Assembly: GCA_027013815.1 (NCBI GenBank)
Contig: JALWFY010000100.1
Location: 1 to 40,468, forward strand
Direction: 5' to 3'
Length of the DNA: 40,468 nucleotides
Origin: Desulfohalobiaceae bacterium
Lineage (GTDB): Bacteria > Desulfobacterota > Desulfovibrionia > Desulfovibrionales > Desulfothermaceae
Both the position numbers and the translations under genes were made by a program. Every line of letters begins with the position of its first letter. The first letter of the stretch is position 1. Positions 16,411-25,240 of this stretch are shown one piece after another. Below the pieces are notes generated by a model that was not told the DNA's origin, made no database searches, and was given only the letters and a program-made list of their open reading frames with translations.

Positions 16411-16557
16411 ATGGATATTTTTTATGGGTTAATAGTTCTTATAGTTATTTGGATCGTGTTGGGTATAGTTTTACCTAAAATGGGTATTGGAGGCTGAGGC
16501 GTAAAAAATAGTTGCAGTATGCAGCATAGAAAACCAAAAGGAAATAGGAGAAATTAG
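16411..16557 (+). CDS. Small membrane protein; candidate selenoprotein (UGA at 16495-16497)
   Basis: AAAAGGAAA (16397-16405) precedes the ATG. Codons 1-28 encode one membrane helix (about residues 5-21) then LPKMGIGG, and the frame meets TGA at 16495. If the TGA ends translation, this is a 28-residue protein (16411-16497). If it is read as selenocysteine, 19 more codons follow (G-V-K-N-S-C..., strongly basic, with a Cys six residues on) to TAG at 16555. The reasons to consider readthrough are the hairpin at 16511-16525, the Gly-Gly-Sec-Gly context and the basic tail that fits a cytoplasmic end. The extended frame ends 13 nt before the glycosyltransferase gene, as in an operon. No known family is recognised. 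Confidence 0.45.
16498..16526 (+). promoter_or_regulatory. Hairpin after in-frame UGA, bSECIS-like
   Basis: GTTGCA (16511-16516) pairs with TGCAGC (16520-16525), with one G-T pair, around the loop GTA. The loop begins 19 nt after the UGA and has G first. Published rules for bacterial SECIS elements, as I remember them, ask for a 3-14 nt loop, G in the first two positions and 16-37 nt from UGA to loop; all are met. A 6-bp stem is short and can occur by chance. Confidence 0.35.
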
Positions 16558-16570
16558 GACTTATATTTTT

Positions 16571-17713
16571 ATGGGAGATGGACATATAGGGGTGAAGGAA
16601 AAGACAAAAATAGCTTTTTTCCTGGCTACATCAGGACACAGTGGCGTGGATAGAGCCATGAAGAACTTAATCCCCTCCATAGCATCTAGGGGATATGAAG
16701 TGGATCTCATTAAAGTTAAGAATCATGGTCCATATCTAGATTCTATACCAGATGGGGTTAATATAATAAAATTACCCACCTCTCATGTCTATTCAAGCTT
16801 TCCATATTTATTGAGATACCTTAAAAAATATCATCCTTATGTATTTTTAACAGATAAGGATAGGGTAAATAGATGTGCTATTTGTGCAAAATTAATCACA
16901 AGGGCCCCTACAAGATTGGTTGTTAGTATTGGGACAACGGTTTCAATAAATTTGAAGAGTAGGGGTATAGTGGAGAGATGGGTTCAGAGAAAATCCATAG
17001 GTAACTTGTATAAATATGCTGATAAAGTAGTGGTCACCTCACAGGGAGTTGCAAGGGATATGGTAGATTACACAGGACTTTCTGAAGAACTAATAGAAGT
17101 TTTGCCCTCCCCAGTAATTGACGCTTCCCTTTTAACAAAAAGGCTACCTCTTCCTCCTCACCCTTGGTTCAAACCAGGCTCTCCTCCTGTGATACTAGGG
17201 GTTGGAGAGTTAGGAATGAGAAAGGACTTTTCTACATTGATTAAGGCATTTAAAATAGTAACTGAACATATGGATACAAGGCTTGTTATATTGGGTAAGG
17301 GTAAACAAAGGGATTTACTCATGTCTTTGGTCAATGACCTTAGCCTCAACCATAAGGTAGATTTTCCTGGTTTTGTGAAAGACCCATATCCTTATATGGC
17401 GCATTCAAAGTTGTTTGCCTTTAGTTCTTTGTGGGAAGGGCTTGGGTTTGTTTTAATAGAGGCATTAGCAGTAGGAACCCCAGTGGTATCTACAGACTGT
17501 CCAAGTGGCCCTGCAGAAATTTTAGAAAATGGAAAATATGGAAAACTCGTGCCTGTAAAAGACCCAGAAAAAATGGCTGAGGCAATTATTGAAACATTAA
17601 AAAATCCAAAGGACCCAGAATTTTTAAAACAGGCAGCAAGGCCATATACAATTGAGCAAAGTACAGATGCATATCTAACCTCTTTTGGACTACCTCTATA
17701 TTGGAATGGTTAA
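16571..17713 (+). CDS. Glycosyltransferase, GT4 type (first of a pair)
   Basis: The 380-residue protein has two Rossmann-like halves. The N-terminal acceptor half contains TSGHSGVDRAMKNL. The C-terminal GT4 half has VGELGMRKDFSTLIKAF, LVILGKGKQRDLL, the EGLGFVLIEALAVGTPVVSTD segment with the E-x7-E pair that binds the nucleotide sugar, and SGPAEIL. No membrane helix or signal is seen, so it is a cytoplasmic or membrane-associated retaining transferase that adds a sugar to LPS core or O-chain. It stands first in a row of three glycosyltransferases and a ligase and is very similar to the next gene in its C-terminal half. Confidence 0.9.
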   Translation: MGDGHIGVKEKTKIAFFLATSGHSGVDRAMKNLIPSIASRGYEVDLIKVKNHGPYLDSIPDGVNIIKLPTSHVYSSFPYLLRYLKKYHPYVFLTDKDRVNRCAICAKLITRAPTRLVVSIGTTVSINLKSRGIVERWVQRKSIGNLYKYADKVVVTSQGVARDMVDYTGLSEELIEVLPSPVIDASLLTKRLPLPPHPWFKPGSPPVILGVGELGMRKDFSTLIKAFKIVTEHMDTRLVILGKGKQRDLLMSLVNDLSLNHKVDFPGFVKDPYPYMAHSKLFAFSSLWEGLGFVLIEALAVGTPVVSTDCPSGPAEILENGKYGKLVPVKDPEKMAEAIIETLKNPKDPEFLKQAARPYTIEQSTDAYLTSFGLPLYWNG

Positions 17714-17715
17714 TC

Positions 17716-18807
17716 ATGAAAGTTGACATTGCTGTATTTATGCCCTCATTTGGTAGTGGTGGTGCAGAAAGAATGACTATTAACTTGTGCAGGGGACTTA
17801 GTGAAGCCAATAAAAAGGTAGATTTGGTGGTAAGGAGTGGAGATATCCCTTTTAAACAAATGTTAAATAGACATATTCGTATTGTTCGACTTAAAGGGAA
17901 CAAAAAGAATATAGTATCTCAACTCATCAATTATTTAAGAGAAAATACCCCCAAGGTCCTTCTTTCCACAAAAGGTGGGGATAGGGAAGCAATTGAGGCA
18001 AAATATAAGGGAAATATGGATGTAAAAGTAGTGCTTAGACATGGCACGACCTTTTCTAAAAGGGATAAAGATAGGTTTTTTTTAAAGAGGATTATTTCAA
18101 GATATAAATTAAAAAGGACCTTACCTAAGGCAGACCTGATAATTGCAGTGTCAAATGGAGTGGCAGAAGACATAATTAGATTAACTAATATTCAAGAGAA
18201 AAAGGTAAAAATCCTTCCAAACCCTACTATAGTTCCAGAGATCTTTGAATTGGCTAAACAGGAAGTGGACCATCCGTGGTTTAGAGAGAAAAAATATCCA
18301 ATTATATTAGGTGCAGGGGGATTTAGAAGGGCAAAGGACTTTCCAACCTTAATAAAGGCCTTTGGGATTGTAAGGTCTCACCTTCAAGCAAGGCTTGTTA
18401 TTTTGGGAGATGGAAGACAGAGGACAAAGGTAGAGGACCTTATTAAGGGATTGGGACTATCAAATGAGGTATGGCTCCCTGGATTTAGAGAGAACCCTTA
18501 TAGTTTTATGAGGAGTGCAGACCTATTTGTGCTCTCTTCTATTTGGGAAGGGTCTCCAAATGTGCTTATTGAGTCAATGGCCTTGGGTACTCCTGTTGTT
18601 TCAACAGATTGTCCAAGTGGACCAAGGGAGATCTTAGCTAATGGCAAATATGGTAAATTAGTGCCCATGCAGTGTCCCAAAGAAATGGCCACAGCTATTT
18701 TACATAGTTTGCGCACACCTATGAGAAGAGAGATCATACAACAAGGTGTAAAGAGATTTGAATTAAAAAATAGTATTCAGGCATATATTGAGGCATTGGA
18801 ATTATAA
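17716..18807 (+). CDS. Glycosyltransferase, GT4 type (second of a pair)
   Basis: ATG 17716 follows the previous stop by 2 nt, so the two are translationally linked. The 363-residue product opens with FMPSFGSGGAERMTINLC, the donor-half signature of many GT4 enzymes. It shares AKDFPTLIKAF, RLVILGDGRQR, EGSPNVLIESMALGTPVVSTDCPSGP and NGKYGKLVP with its upstream neighbour. The pair therefore arose by tandem duplication and diverged mainly in the acceptor-binding half. The likely role is the next sugar in the same LPS oligosaccharide. Confidence 0.9.
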   Translation: MKVDIAVFMPSFGSGGAERMTINLCRGLSEANKKVDLVVRSGDIPFKQMLNRHIRIVRLKGNKKNIVSQLINYLRENTPKVLLSTKGGDREAIEAKYKGNMDVKVVLRHGTTFSKRDKDRFFLKRIISRYKLKRTLPKADLIIAVSNGVAEDIIRLTNIQEKKVKILPNPTIVPEIFELAKQEVDHPWFREKKYPIILGAGGFRRAKDFPTLIKAFGIVRSHLQARLVILGDGRQRTKVEDLIKGLGLSNEVWLPGFRENPYSFMRSADLFVLSSIWEGSPNVLIESMALGTPVVSTDCPSGPREILANGKYGKLVPMQCPKEMATAILHSLRTPMRREIIQQGVKRFELKNSIQAYIEALEL

Positions 18808-18840
18808 AATTAATTGATAAGGGTTAGGGAAAATATAATA

Positions 18841-19917
18841 GTGGATTTTTTATACTTAGGTGTAAGCAGGATCCATAGGAACAGGGCGAATTTGATTCAA
18901 ACCCTACACACTGTATCTGCTATTAAACAGCAAGGTGCAAATATCACATTGTTTTTACCCCCAAAGAAAAAGAAAATAGACATAAGAAAGAGATTGAGGG
19001 AGATGGGGGTGCCAGTAGATATAGACATACGGTTCACTCAGTTTTTACATTCTAGGTGGAAGAGAGTGGATTATAGACCTTTAATTTGGTTTTATAAAAA
19101 GATATTTAACAAGGCAGAGATTGTTTATGTTAGGTCCCCAAGGCTCAGCCTATCCTTGGCAAAGCAAAATATCCCCCATTGCTTAGAGATCCACAATACA
19201 GAAAATCTCTATAAGGAATATTGGTTAGAGCCTATAATACGTTATTATAATGGGCATATTATTAAACACATGTTTCCTATTAGTAAGTCTGCAGCCAGAT
19301 TCCTTGTGAACTCAGGTGCAGAACCAAATAGAATAACAGTAGTCCCATCAGGGGTAAATCTCTCTCTTTTTAATAACATAAGACCCTTTAATGCGGGTAA
19401 GTTAAACTTCCCCAATATCTTTTACATAGGAAGGATAAGCAGGGATAGGGGACTTGAAATACTTACCTCTATAGCCAAACAAGGGTTGGGAAGGGTCCAT
19501 CTAGTTGGGGAGAGTGAGGACACAATAAAACCAATAGATAATCTTATTTATCACGGGCATGTGCCTCATAGGGAAGTGCTTAAATATTATGAACAAAGCG
19601 ATATCTTATTGTTGCCATATCAAGAAGATTTGGATCATATAAAGTCCATAAGTCCTTTAAAACTCTTTGAATCAATGGCCACAGGCAGGCCCATTATTGC
19701 CAGTGACATACCCCCGATTAGAGAGGTCCTGGTACACCAAAAAAATGCATTGTTATGTGATCCATCTGATCCAAGTGCATGGATTTCCTGTGTAAAAAAA
19801 CTTATGTCCAATCACTCACTTGCAGAGGAGATTGGATCAAAGGCACAACAAGAGGCAAGTAAATATACATGGCAAAAAAGGGCAATTAAGATCATTGAAT
19901 CACTAAAACTGGAATAA
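18841..19917 (+). CDS. Glycosyltransferase, GT4 type (third)
   Basis: GTG 18841 is chosen: it follows AGGGA by 10 nt and places the first beta strand (DFLYLGVSR) at the N-terminus; TTG 18814 would add nine residues. The 358-residue protein is a more distant GT4 enzyme: VPSGVNLSLF, FYIGRISRDRGLEIL, YYEQSDILLLPY, and SPLKLFESMATGRPIIASDIPPIREVL, which covers the E-x7-E region. The acceptor half has PRLSLSLAKQNIPHCLEIHNTE. It is in the same operon as the two preceding transferases and 16 nt before the ligase-like gene. Confidence 0.88.
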   Translation: MDFLYLGVSRIHRNRANLIQTLHTVSAIKQQGANITLFLPPKKKKIDIRKRLREMGVPVDIDIRFTQFLHSRWKRVDYRPLIWFYKKIFNKAEIVYVRSPRLSLSLAKQNIPHCLEIHNTENLYKEYWLEPIIRYYNGHIIKHMFPISKSAARFLVNSGAEPNRITVVPSGVNLSLFNNIRPFNAGKLNFPNIFYIGRISRDRGLEILTSIAKQGLGRVHLVGESEDTIKPIDNLIYHGHVPHREVLKYYEQSDILLLPYQEDLDHIKSISPLKLFESMATGRPIIASDIPPIREVLVHQKNALLCDPSDPSAWISCVKKLMSNHSLAEEIGSKAQQEASKYTWQKRAIKIIESLKLE

Positions 19918-19933
19918 CCATTAGGATGGATTT

Positions 19934-21229
19934 ATGAGATTAGCTTTAAATAGAATTAACAGGAGAGATATTGAGATATTTTTTTTATATAGCTTTGCTT
20001 TTTTATGTATGATCACTATTGCAGGGGCAACAATATGTATTTGGACCTTAACCTTTATTGTTATGAGCGATAAAAATAGATGGCACCTCTTTTATAAAAA
20101 TCCAATTTTCATCCTGTTTGTATTGTCTAATATATATGTAATCTTGAGCGGTATTTATGGATATATTCATCTGCCTTTTTGTAAAAATATTCAAATAAGA
20201 GAAACTTTGGATTGGATCCGTTTATGGCTTTTTTTGAGTGTTGGACTAGTCATTAATGGTGATGAGAAAGTAGGTTTGAACGTGTTAAAATTTTTATATG
20301 TAGGTTTTTTTACTTCGATTATATTCTATTTATTAAATAATCCAACCGTTTTATTAACTATGCCAAGGGTAGGATTTGGACATAAAATCCTGTCAATTTC
20401 TCTTTATCTATGTATTGCGATTCTAGGGGTATCAATATTTAGCCAAAGGATGTATTCTAGTGTTAAAGATAAGAACTATTTTTATGCTTATCTAATCTTT
20501 TGGTGTATAAATCTTATACTTATGATAGACGCCTTATTAATTACCCGTTCAAGGACAGCGTGGTTTTCTATATTATTAATACTACCCATAATTTTAATAA
20601 TATATTATAGAAAGAATTTAAATTATAGAAAGATAAATATTAAATGGACTGTAGCTATTCTCACAATAATATTGGTTTCTATTGTTTTTAACTTTAAGTT
20701 GATAAAAAATAGAATGTTGTTGGAGTATCCAACATTTAAAGCCATTTTAGAGGGACATGAAAGTGCAATTAATCTTAATTCCTCTACTGGGGCAAGATAT
20801 TTTTTATATAAATTTGCGATCAAAAAAATTGAGCAAAGGCCATTTTTCGGTTGGGGTGCTGGAGTTACCCCCTGCCTTATAAAGACATCCACTCATCCAC
20901 GGTTACAAGTGAGGGTTGGCAGTGGGTATGAGTGGTTGGATCATTTGCATGATAATTATTTAGAGATACTTGTTCGTTTTGGCGTAATAGGGGCAATCCT
21001 TATGTTATGTACTTTGATAATATTAATTAGACGGTTAACAAGATCATATAGAAAAGGGACCCTGTCACAGGATACCTACCTATTTTTAATAGGCTCCCTT
21101 GCCCTTATAATTTTATGTGGTTTAACGAACTTTAGGCTTCTTCATCCAGATTATCGTTTTTTTTGGGCTTGTATAGGAGGGTTGATTTATGGCCTGGGGC
21201 TATGTTCAGAAAAGAGAGATTTTGGGTAA
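19934..21229 (+). CDS. O-antigen ligase/polymerase-like membrane protein (WaaL/Wzy superfamily)
   Basis: The 431-residue polytopic membrane protein has about ten to twelve helices. Family marks are TRSRTAWFSILL in the middle, FGWGAGVTP, and the periplasmic-loop motif HLHDNYLEILVRFGVIGA with the conserved H-x-x-x-L/Y-E. WaaL-type enzymes join undecaprenyl-linked glycan to lipid A-core in the periplasm; Wzy polymerases look alike, so ligase against polymerase is not decided. GGATGG precedes the ATG. It closes the glycosyltransferase operon. Confidence 0.85.
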   Translation: MRLALNRINRRDIEIFFLYSFAFLCMITIAGATICIWTLTFIVMSDKNRWHLFYKNPIFILFVLSNIYVILSGIYGYIHLPFCKNIQIRETLDWIRLWLFLSVGLVINGDEKVGLNVLKFLYVGFFTSIIFYLLNNPTVLLTMPRVGFGHKILSISLYLCIAILGVSIFSQRMYSSVKDKNYFYAYLIFWCINLILMIDALLITRSRTAWFSILLILPIILIIYYRKNLNYRKINIKWTVAILTIILVSIVFNFKLIKNRMLLEYPTFKAILEGHESAINLNSSTGARYFLYKFAIKKIEQRPFFGWGAGVTPCLIKTSTHPRLQVRVGSGYEWLDHLHDNYLEILVRFGVIGAILMLCTLIILIRRLTRSYRKGTLSQDTYLFLIGSLALIILCGLTNFRLLHPDYRFFWACIGGLIYGLGLCSEKRDFG

Positions 21230-21340
21230 AAAATAGACACTAGTATGGATTAGTAAACTCTTAGGGACAAATTAGAAAAACTTCCAAAACTTTTACTTGT
21301 CAAATAATTGGATTTATACTAAAAGAAAGATTCGTTCTTT

Positions 21341-21431
21341 GGAGAGGTGTCCGAGATGGCCGAAGGAGCACGATTGGAAATCGTGTGTACCGGAAATACC
21401 GGTACCGAGGGTTCGAATCCCTCCCTCTCCG
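21341..21431 (+). tRNA. tRNA-Ser (anticodon GGA)
   Basis: The acceptor stem GGAGAGG pairs with CCTCTCC at the 3' end, discriminator G at 21431, and CCA is not encoded. The anticodon stem CACGA/TCGTG holds the loop TTGGAAA with anticodon GGA. A long variable arm (TACCGG AAATA CCGGTA) marks a class II tRNA, and GGGTTCGAATCCC is the T arm. It reads UCC and UCU. Confidence 0.97.
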
Positions 21432-21434
21432 TTT

Positions 21435-21519
21435 GGAGCCAGACGGCAGGGGCGCTGTGAACCCCGTCAGGCCCGAAAGGGAGCAGCGGTAGCAGGCCTG
21501 CCCCTGGGTGTCTGGTTCC
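21435..21519 (+). ncRNA. ffs: Signal recognition particle RNA, small bacterial type (4.5S)
   Basis: The ends pair (GGAGCCAGAC with GTCTGGTTCC), as do GGCAGGGGC and GCCCCTG. The apical part has the conserved SRP core GTCAGGCCCGAAAGGGAGCAGC, including the GUCAGG and AGCAG sides of the internal loops that bind Ffh. It starts 4 nt after tRNA-Ser and was probably cut from a joint transcript with it. Confidence 0.93.
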
Positions 21520-21520
21520 T

Positions 21521-21555
21521 AAAAAAAGGGACACATCCTATGTGTCCCTTTTTTT
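21521..21555 (+). terminator. Intrinsic terminator of tRNA-Ser/SRP RNA
   Basis: GGGACACAT (21528-21536), loop CCT and ATGTGTCCC (21540-21548) are preceded by seven As and followed by seven Ts. This is a strong terminator that could work in both directions. Confidence 0.95.
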
Positions 21556-21629
21556 ATGGGATAAGGCTGATATAGACACCAGTTATTTTGTTTGTTAAAA
21601 AGGAGCAAAAATAAACGTAGGAGAGATAT

Positions 21630-22910
21630 ATGTTAGATCTAAAATTTATAGAACAAAATCCTGATATAATAAAAAGGGCCCTTGAAAAGAGGAAAGTAGA
21701 TGTTGATATAGATGGATTTTTAGAGATGTGTAATAAACGAAAGTCCTTGATACAAAGGGTTGAGTCATTAAGGGCTAGGCTCAATAAGGAGTCCAAAGAA
21801 CTTGGAAGGCTAAAGGCCAAAGGGGTAGATATACAGGATAAGGCAAGGGAATTGTCTCAATTGTCAGATGAGATAAAGGAGATTGAGAAACAGAGAAAGG
21901 ACATAGAGGCTACAATATTTGACATTAGGTCTCAGATTCCAAATATCCCTGCTCCAGATGTGCCAGAAGGGGACAGTGATGAGGACAATGTAGAAATCAA
22001 AAAGTGGGGTAAAAGGCCTGAATTTTCATTTGAACCAAGGCCCCATTGGGATGTTGGTGCAAGTTTAGGTGGTCTTGACTTTGAGAGGGCATCAAAGATA
22101 GCAGGTGCAAGATTTGCACTTTATTTTGATTGGGCTGCAAGGCTTGAGAGGGCGCTTATTAATTTTATGTTAGATGTTCAGACCAGGGAAAATGGATATT
22201 TAGAGGTCTTGCCACCATTTATAGTAAATTATGACTCTATGTTTGGTACTGGCCAGCTCCCAAAATTTGAAGAAGATCTTTTTAAATTACAGGGATGGGA
22301 CTACTATCTTATACCTACTGCAGAAGTACCTGTAACCAATATCCACAGGGGAGAAGTAATTGAAGAGAAGCAACTTCCCCTTGCCTATACTGCATATACC
22401 CCTTGTTTTAGATCTGAAGCAGGTTCATATGGAAAAGATACCAGGGGATTAATTAGGCAGCACCAATTTAATAAGGTGGAGCTTGTGAGGTTTGTGCATC
22501 CAGATACTTCTTATAAACAACTTGAGATACTCCTCACCCATGCAGAATCTATACTCCAAAGATTAGGACTCCATTATAGGGTAGTTGTCCTGTGTACACG
22601 AGACCTTGGATTTTCTGCTGCCAAGACATATGATATAGAGGTGTGGCTCCCTGGACAAAATACATATAGGGAGATATCTTCTTGTTCTAATTTTGAAGAC
22701 TTCCAGGCAAGGAGGGCCAATATAAAATTTCAGCCTGAAGGTTCAAAGAAAAAAGAGTTTGTGCACACATTAAATGGTTCTGGCCTGGCAGTGGGGAGGA
22801 CATTGGTTGCAATTTTAGAGAACTATCAACAAGAAGATGGTTCCCTGATCATACCTGAGGCACTACAACCTTATATGGGTGGAATTGAGGTCATCGAACC
22901 AGCTAAGTGA
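21630..22910 (+). CDS. serS: Seryl-tRNA synthetase
   Basis: SerS charges tRNA-Ser with serine. The 426-residue protein begins with [18 protein letters not shown] and the long antiparallel coiled-coil arm (about 30-100) that grips the tRNA-Ser long variable arm. Class II motifs follow: motif 2 around [27 protein letters not shown] and motif 3 [27 protein letters not shown] and [15 protein letters not shown] are also typical. AGGAGAG precedes the ATG. It lies just downstream of tRNA-Ser(GGA). It overlaps or abuts gmhB. Confidence 0.98.
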   Translation: MLDLKFIEQNPDIIKRALEKRKVDVDIDGFLEMCNKRKSLIQRVESLRARLNKESKELGRLKAKGVDIQDKARELSQLSDEIKEIEKQRKDIEATIFDIRSQIPNIPAPDVPEGDSDEDNVEIKKWGKRPEFSFEPRPHWDVGASLGGLDFERASKIAGARFALYFDWAARLERALINFMLDVQTRENGYLEVLPPFIVNYDSMFGTGQLPKFEEDLFKLQGWDYYLIPTAEVPVTNIHRGEVIEEKQLPLAYTAYTPCFRSEAGSYGKDTRGLIRQHQFNKVELVRFVHPDTSYKQLEILLTHAESILQRLGLHYRVVVLCTRDLGFSAAKTYDIEVWLPGQNTYREISSCSNFEDFQARRANIKFQPEGSKKKEFVHTLNGSGLAVGRTLVAILENYQQEDGSLIIPEALQPYMGGIEVIEPAK

Positions 22911-22915
22911 GAGAT

Positions 22916-23467
22916 ATGAAGATAAAAAATCTTTTTTTAGACAGGGATGGGACTATAATAGTTGAAAAACATTATCTCAAGGACCCAGATGAGGTAGAGT
23001 TATTACCAAATGCAGTAGATGGTTTAAAGAAATTTGTAGAAAAGGGTGTTAATTTATTCATAGTAACAAATCAATCAGGTATTGGCCGTGGCTATTTTAG
23101 TGTCCAGGATCTGTACAAGGTTAATAAGAGACTTTGTGATATCCTATCTTTGTACCATGTGCAAATTAAAGATATAGAGTTTTGTCCCCATTCTCCTGAT
23201 GATAATTGTAGGTGTAGAAAGCCAAAAACATATATGTGGGAAAAGTTACAGAAAAAATATAATCTGATTTCACATGAAACCGTGGTAATAGGGGATAAAT
23301 TGTCTGACGTACTCATGGGACGAAATGCAGGGTTTATTTTAAATGCATTGGTGTTGACTGGTTATGGTGAATATAGTTTAAAAAAAGGACCAATAGATTG
23401 TTTTGATTTGATTGCAAAGGATCTACTTGATTTTTATTATTTATTGGAAAATAGAGGTTGTTTATAA
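22916..23467 (+). CDS. gmhB: D-glycero-beta-D-manno-heptose 1,7-bisphosphate 7-phosphatase (HAD family)
   Basis: The 183-residue HAD protein has LFLDRDGTI (nucleophile Asp), VTNQSGIGRGYF and the zinc motif CPHSPDDNCRCRKP (C-x-H...C-x-C), which marks the GmhB branch, then VIGDKLSDVLMGRNAG. GmhB removes the 7-phosphate in ADP-heptose synthesis for the LPS inner core. ATG 22916 follows the serS stop by 5 nt; a GTG at 22907 would overlap it. It lies directly before the MsbA-type gene, which fits LPS assembly. A histidinol phosphatase role is possible but less likely. Confidence 0.9.
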   Translation: MKIKNLFLDRDGTIIVEKHYLKDPDEVELLPNAVDGLKKFVEKGVNLFIVTNQSGIGRGYFSVQDLYKVNKRLCDILSLYHVQIKDIEFCPHSPDDNCRCRKPKTYMWEKLQKKYNLISHETVVIGDKLSDVLMGRNAGFILNALVLTGYGEYSLKKGPIDCFDLIAKDLLDFYYLLENRGCL

Positions 23468-23470
23468 TTT

Positions 23471-25234
23471 ATGAAGATGAAAGATAGAGATTTTAGATCT
23501 GGGTGGTTTTATTTTAAAAGGACCTTAAAATATTTTAAGCCCTATACAATTAGAATTTTTTTCTCCATTATATCCATGATGATAGTTGCAGGTTGTACTG
23601 CTTACGCAGCATATCTTGTTCAACCAGCCTTAGATAAGATATTTATTCAAAAAGATGTACACGCATTAAAGACCATACCCATATTAGTTATAATTGTATT
23701 TGCAGTAAAGGGATTTTTTAGGGTAGTGCAGAGTTATGAGATGCAGTATTGTGCAATGAAGGTGTTAGAGACCTTGAGAAACGATTTATATGAGAGAATT
23801 ATAAGGCTCCCTATGGTTTTTTTTGAAGAAAATAGGGTTGGCATGCTAATGTCCAGGATTATAAATGATGTTAATCTGCTTAGAAATAGCGTGCCTGAGA
23901 TTATAAATCTTATTAAAGAATTTTTCACAGTTATAGGTCTTACCTTTGTGGCCTTTTACAGGGATCCATATCTTGCCACATGGGCAATAGTCATCTTTCC
24001 CGTTGCAGTATATCCAATTGTGTATTTTGGAAGAAAGCTCAGAAAACTGGGTAGAAAAAACCAGGAAAAGATTGCTGATATATCAAATATATTACAGGAA
24101 ATATTTAGTGGCATCAAAGTGGTCAAGGCATTTGCAATGGAGAAAAAAGAGACCAAAGAATTTATGGTACAAAATAGAAAGTTGATAAAAATAGCCTTAA
24201 AGAGCATTTTTTATAATGCCCTTTCCTCCCCTGTTATGGAGTTTATTGGGTCCCTTGGAATAGGTCTTGTTATCTGGTATGGTGGGAGCCAGGTAATTGC
24301 TGGCCATTCAACCCCTGGGACCTTTTTTTCCTTTTTAACTGCAGTTATGATGTTGTATGATCCAATAAAAAGACTTAATAAGTCTAATATGGTACTGCAA
24401 AGGGCCATTGCAGGGGCAGAGAGGGTCTTTGAGGTATTGGATTCAAAAGAGGTAAGTATTGAAGATCAGGGGAGTGTTGAGCTAAGACCCCCAATTAAGG
24501 AATTAAAATTTATAGATGTGTGGTTTAAGTACCAAAATACCCCAGAGGAATGGGCACTTAGGGAAATAAATCTAAATATCAGGCCAGGGGAAAAATTGGC
24601 AATCGTTGGTCCTTCTGGTGCTGGAAAGACTTCACTAATAAATTTGATTCCTAGATTCTATGATCCATTAAAGGGAGAAATAATCTTAAATTCACACAAT
24701 CTCAAGGAATATACCTTGACCAGTCTTCGGAGATTTATAGGTATCGTTTCCCAGGAGACCATTTTATTTAATGCCTCTATAAAAGACAATATAACCTATG
24801 GGATATTGGATGTGGATGAAGAGAAGGTGGTAGAGGTTGCAAAGATTGCATATGCACATGATTTTATATCGGGACTCCCAGATGGGTATGATACAATAGT
24901 TGGAGAAAGGGGTGTTCGTCTCTCAGGTGGGGAAAAACAGAGGATCACAATAGCCAGGGCCCTTTTAAAGAATCCTCCTCTTTTGATCTTAGACGAGGCC
25001 ACTAGTGCCCTGGACACAGAGTCTGAGAGAATTGTACAAAATGCACTTGATAATCTTATGAAAAACAGGACTTCAATAATCATTGCCCATAGGTTGTCTA
25101 CTATCTTGAGTGCAGACAGAATAGCTGTTATGGATAAGGGACAGATAATAGACGTTGGGCCACATAAGGAAATACTCAAAAGATGTAAGCTGTATGAAAA
25201 ATTATATAGAATGCAGTTTAAAGATAATAGTTAG
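23471..25234 (+). CDS. msbA: MsbA-type lipid A/LPS ABC exporter
   Basis: This half-transporter of 587 residues has six N-terminal membrane helices (about 25-320) and a C-terminal ATPase domain. The ATPase has Walker A GPSGAGKTS, Q-loop VSQETILFN, signature LSGGEKQR, Walker B LLILDEATSALD and H-loop IIAHRLST. As a homodimer it would flip core-lipid A across the inner membrane. It starts 3 nt after the gmhB stop with no strong ribosome binding site, suggesting coupled translation. Its place in an LPS gene block supports MsbA over a general multidrug exporter, though the two are hard to separate by sequence. Confidence 0.9.
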   Translation: MKMKDRDFRSGWFYFKRTLKYFKPYTIRIFFSIISMMIVAGCTAYAAYLVQPALDKIFIQKDVHALKTIPILVIIVFAVKGFFRVVQSYEMQYCAMKVLETLRNDLYERIIRLPMVFFEENRVGMLMSRIINDVNLLRNSVPEIINLIKEFFTVIGLTFVAFYRDPYLATWAIVIFPVAVYPIVYFGRKLRKLGRKNQEKIADISNILQEIFSGIKVVKAFAMEKKETKEFMVQNRKLIKIALKSIFYNALSSPVMEFIGSLGIGLVIWYGGSQVIAGHSTPGTFFSFLTAVMMLYDPIKRLNKSNMVLQRAIAGAERVFEVLDSKEVSIEDQGSVELRPPIKELKFIDVWFKYQNTPEEWALREINLNIRPGEKLAIVGPSGAGKTSLINLIPRFYDPLKGEIILNSHNLKEYTLTSLRRFIGIVSQETILFNASIKDNITYGILDVDEEKVVEVAKIAYAHDFISGLPDGYDTIVGERGVRLSGGEKQRITIARALLKNPPLLILDEATSALDTESERIVQNALDNLMKNRTSIIIAHRLSTILSADRIAVMDKGQIIDVGPHKEILKRCKLYEKLYRMQFKDNS

Positions 25235-25240
25235 GTTTAT

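Noticed and set aside
16571-18807. The two adjacent glycosyltransferases as one gene broken in two
   Set aside because: Each has its own complete acceptor and donor halves; they are tandem duplicates.
21297-21575. 92-codon plus-strand frame and the 71-codon minus-strand frame at 21319-21534
   Set aside because: Both lie across tRNA-Ser, the SRP RNA and their terminator; the sequence is explained by the RNA genes.
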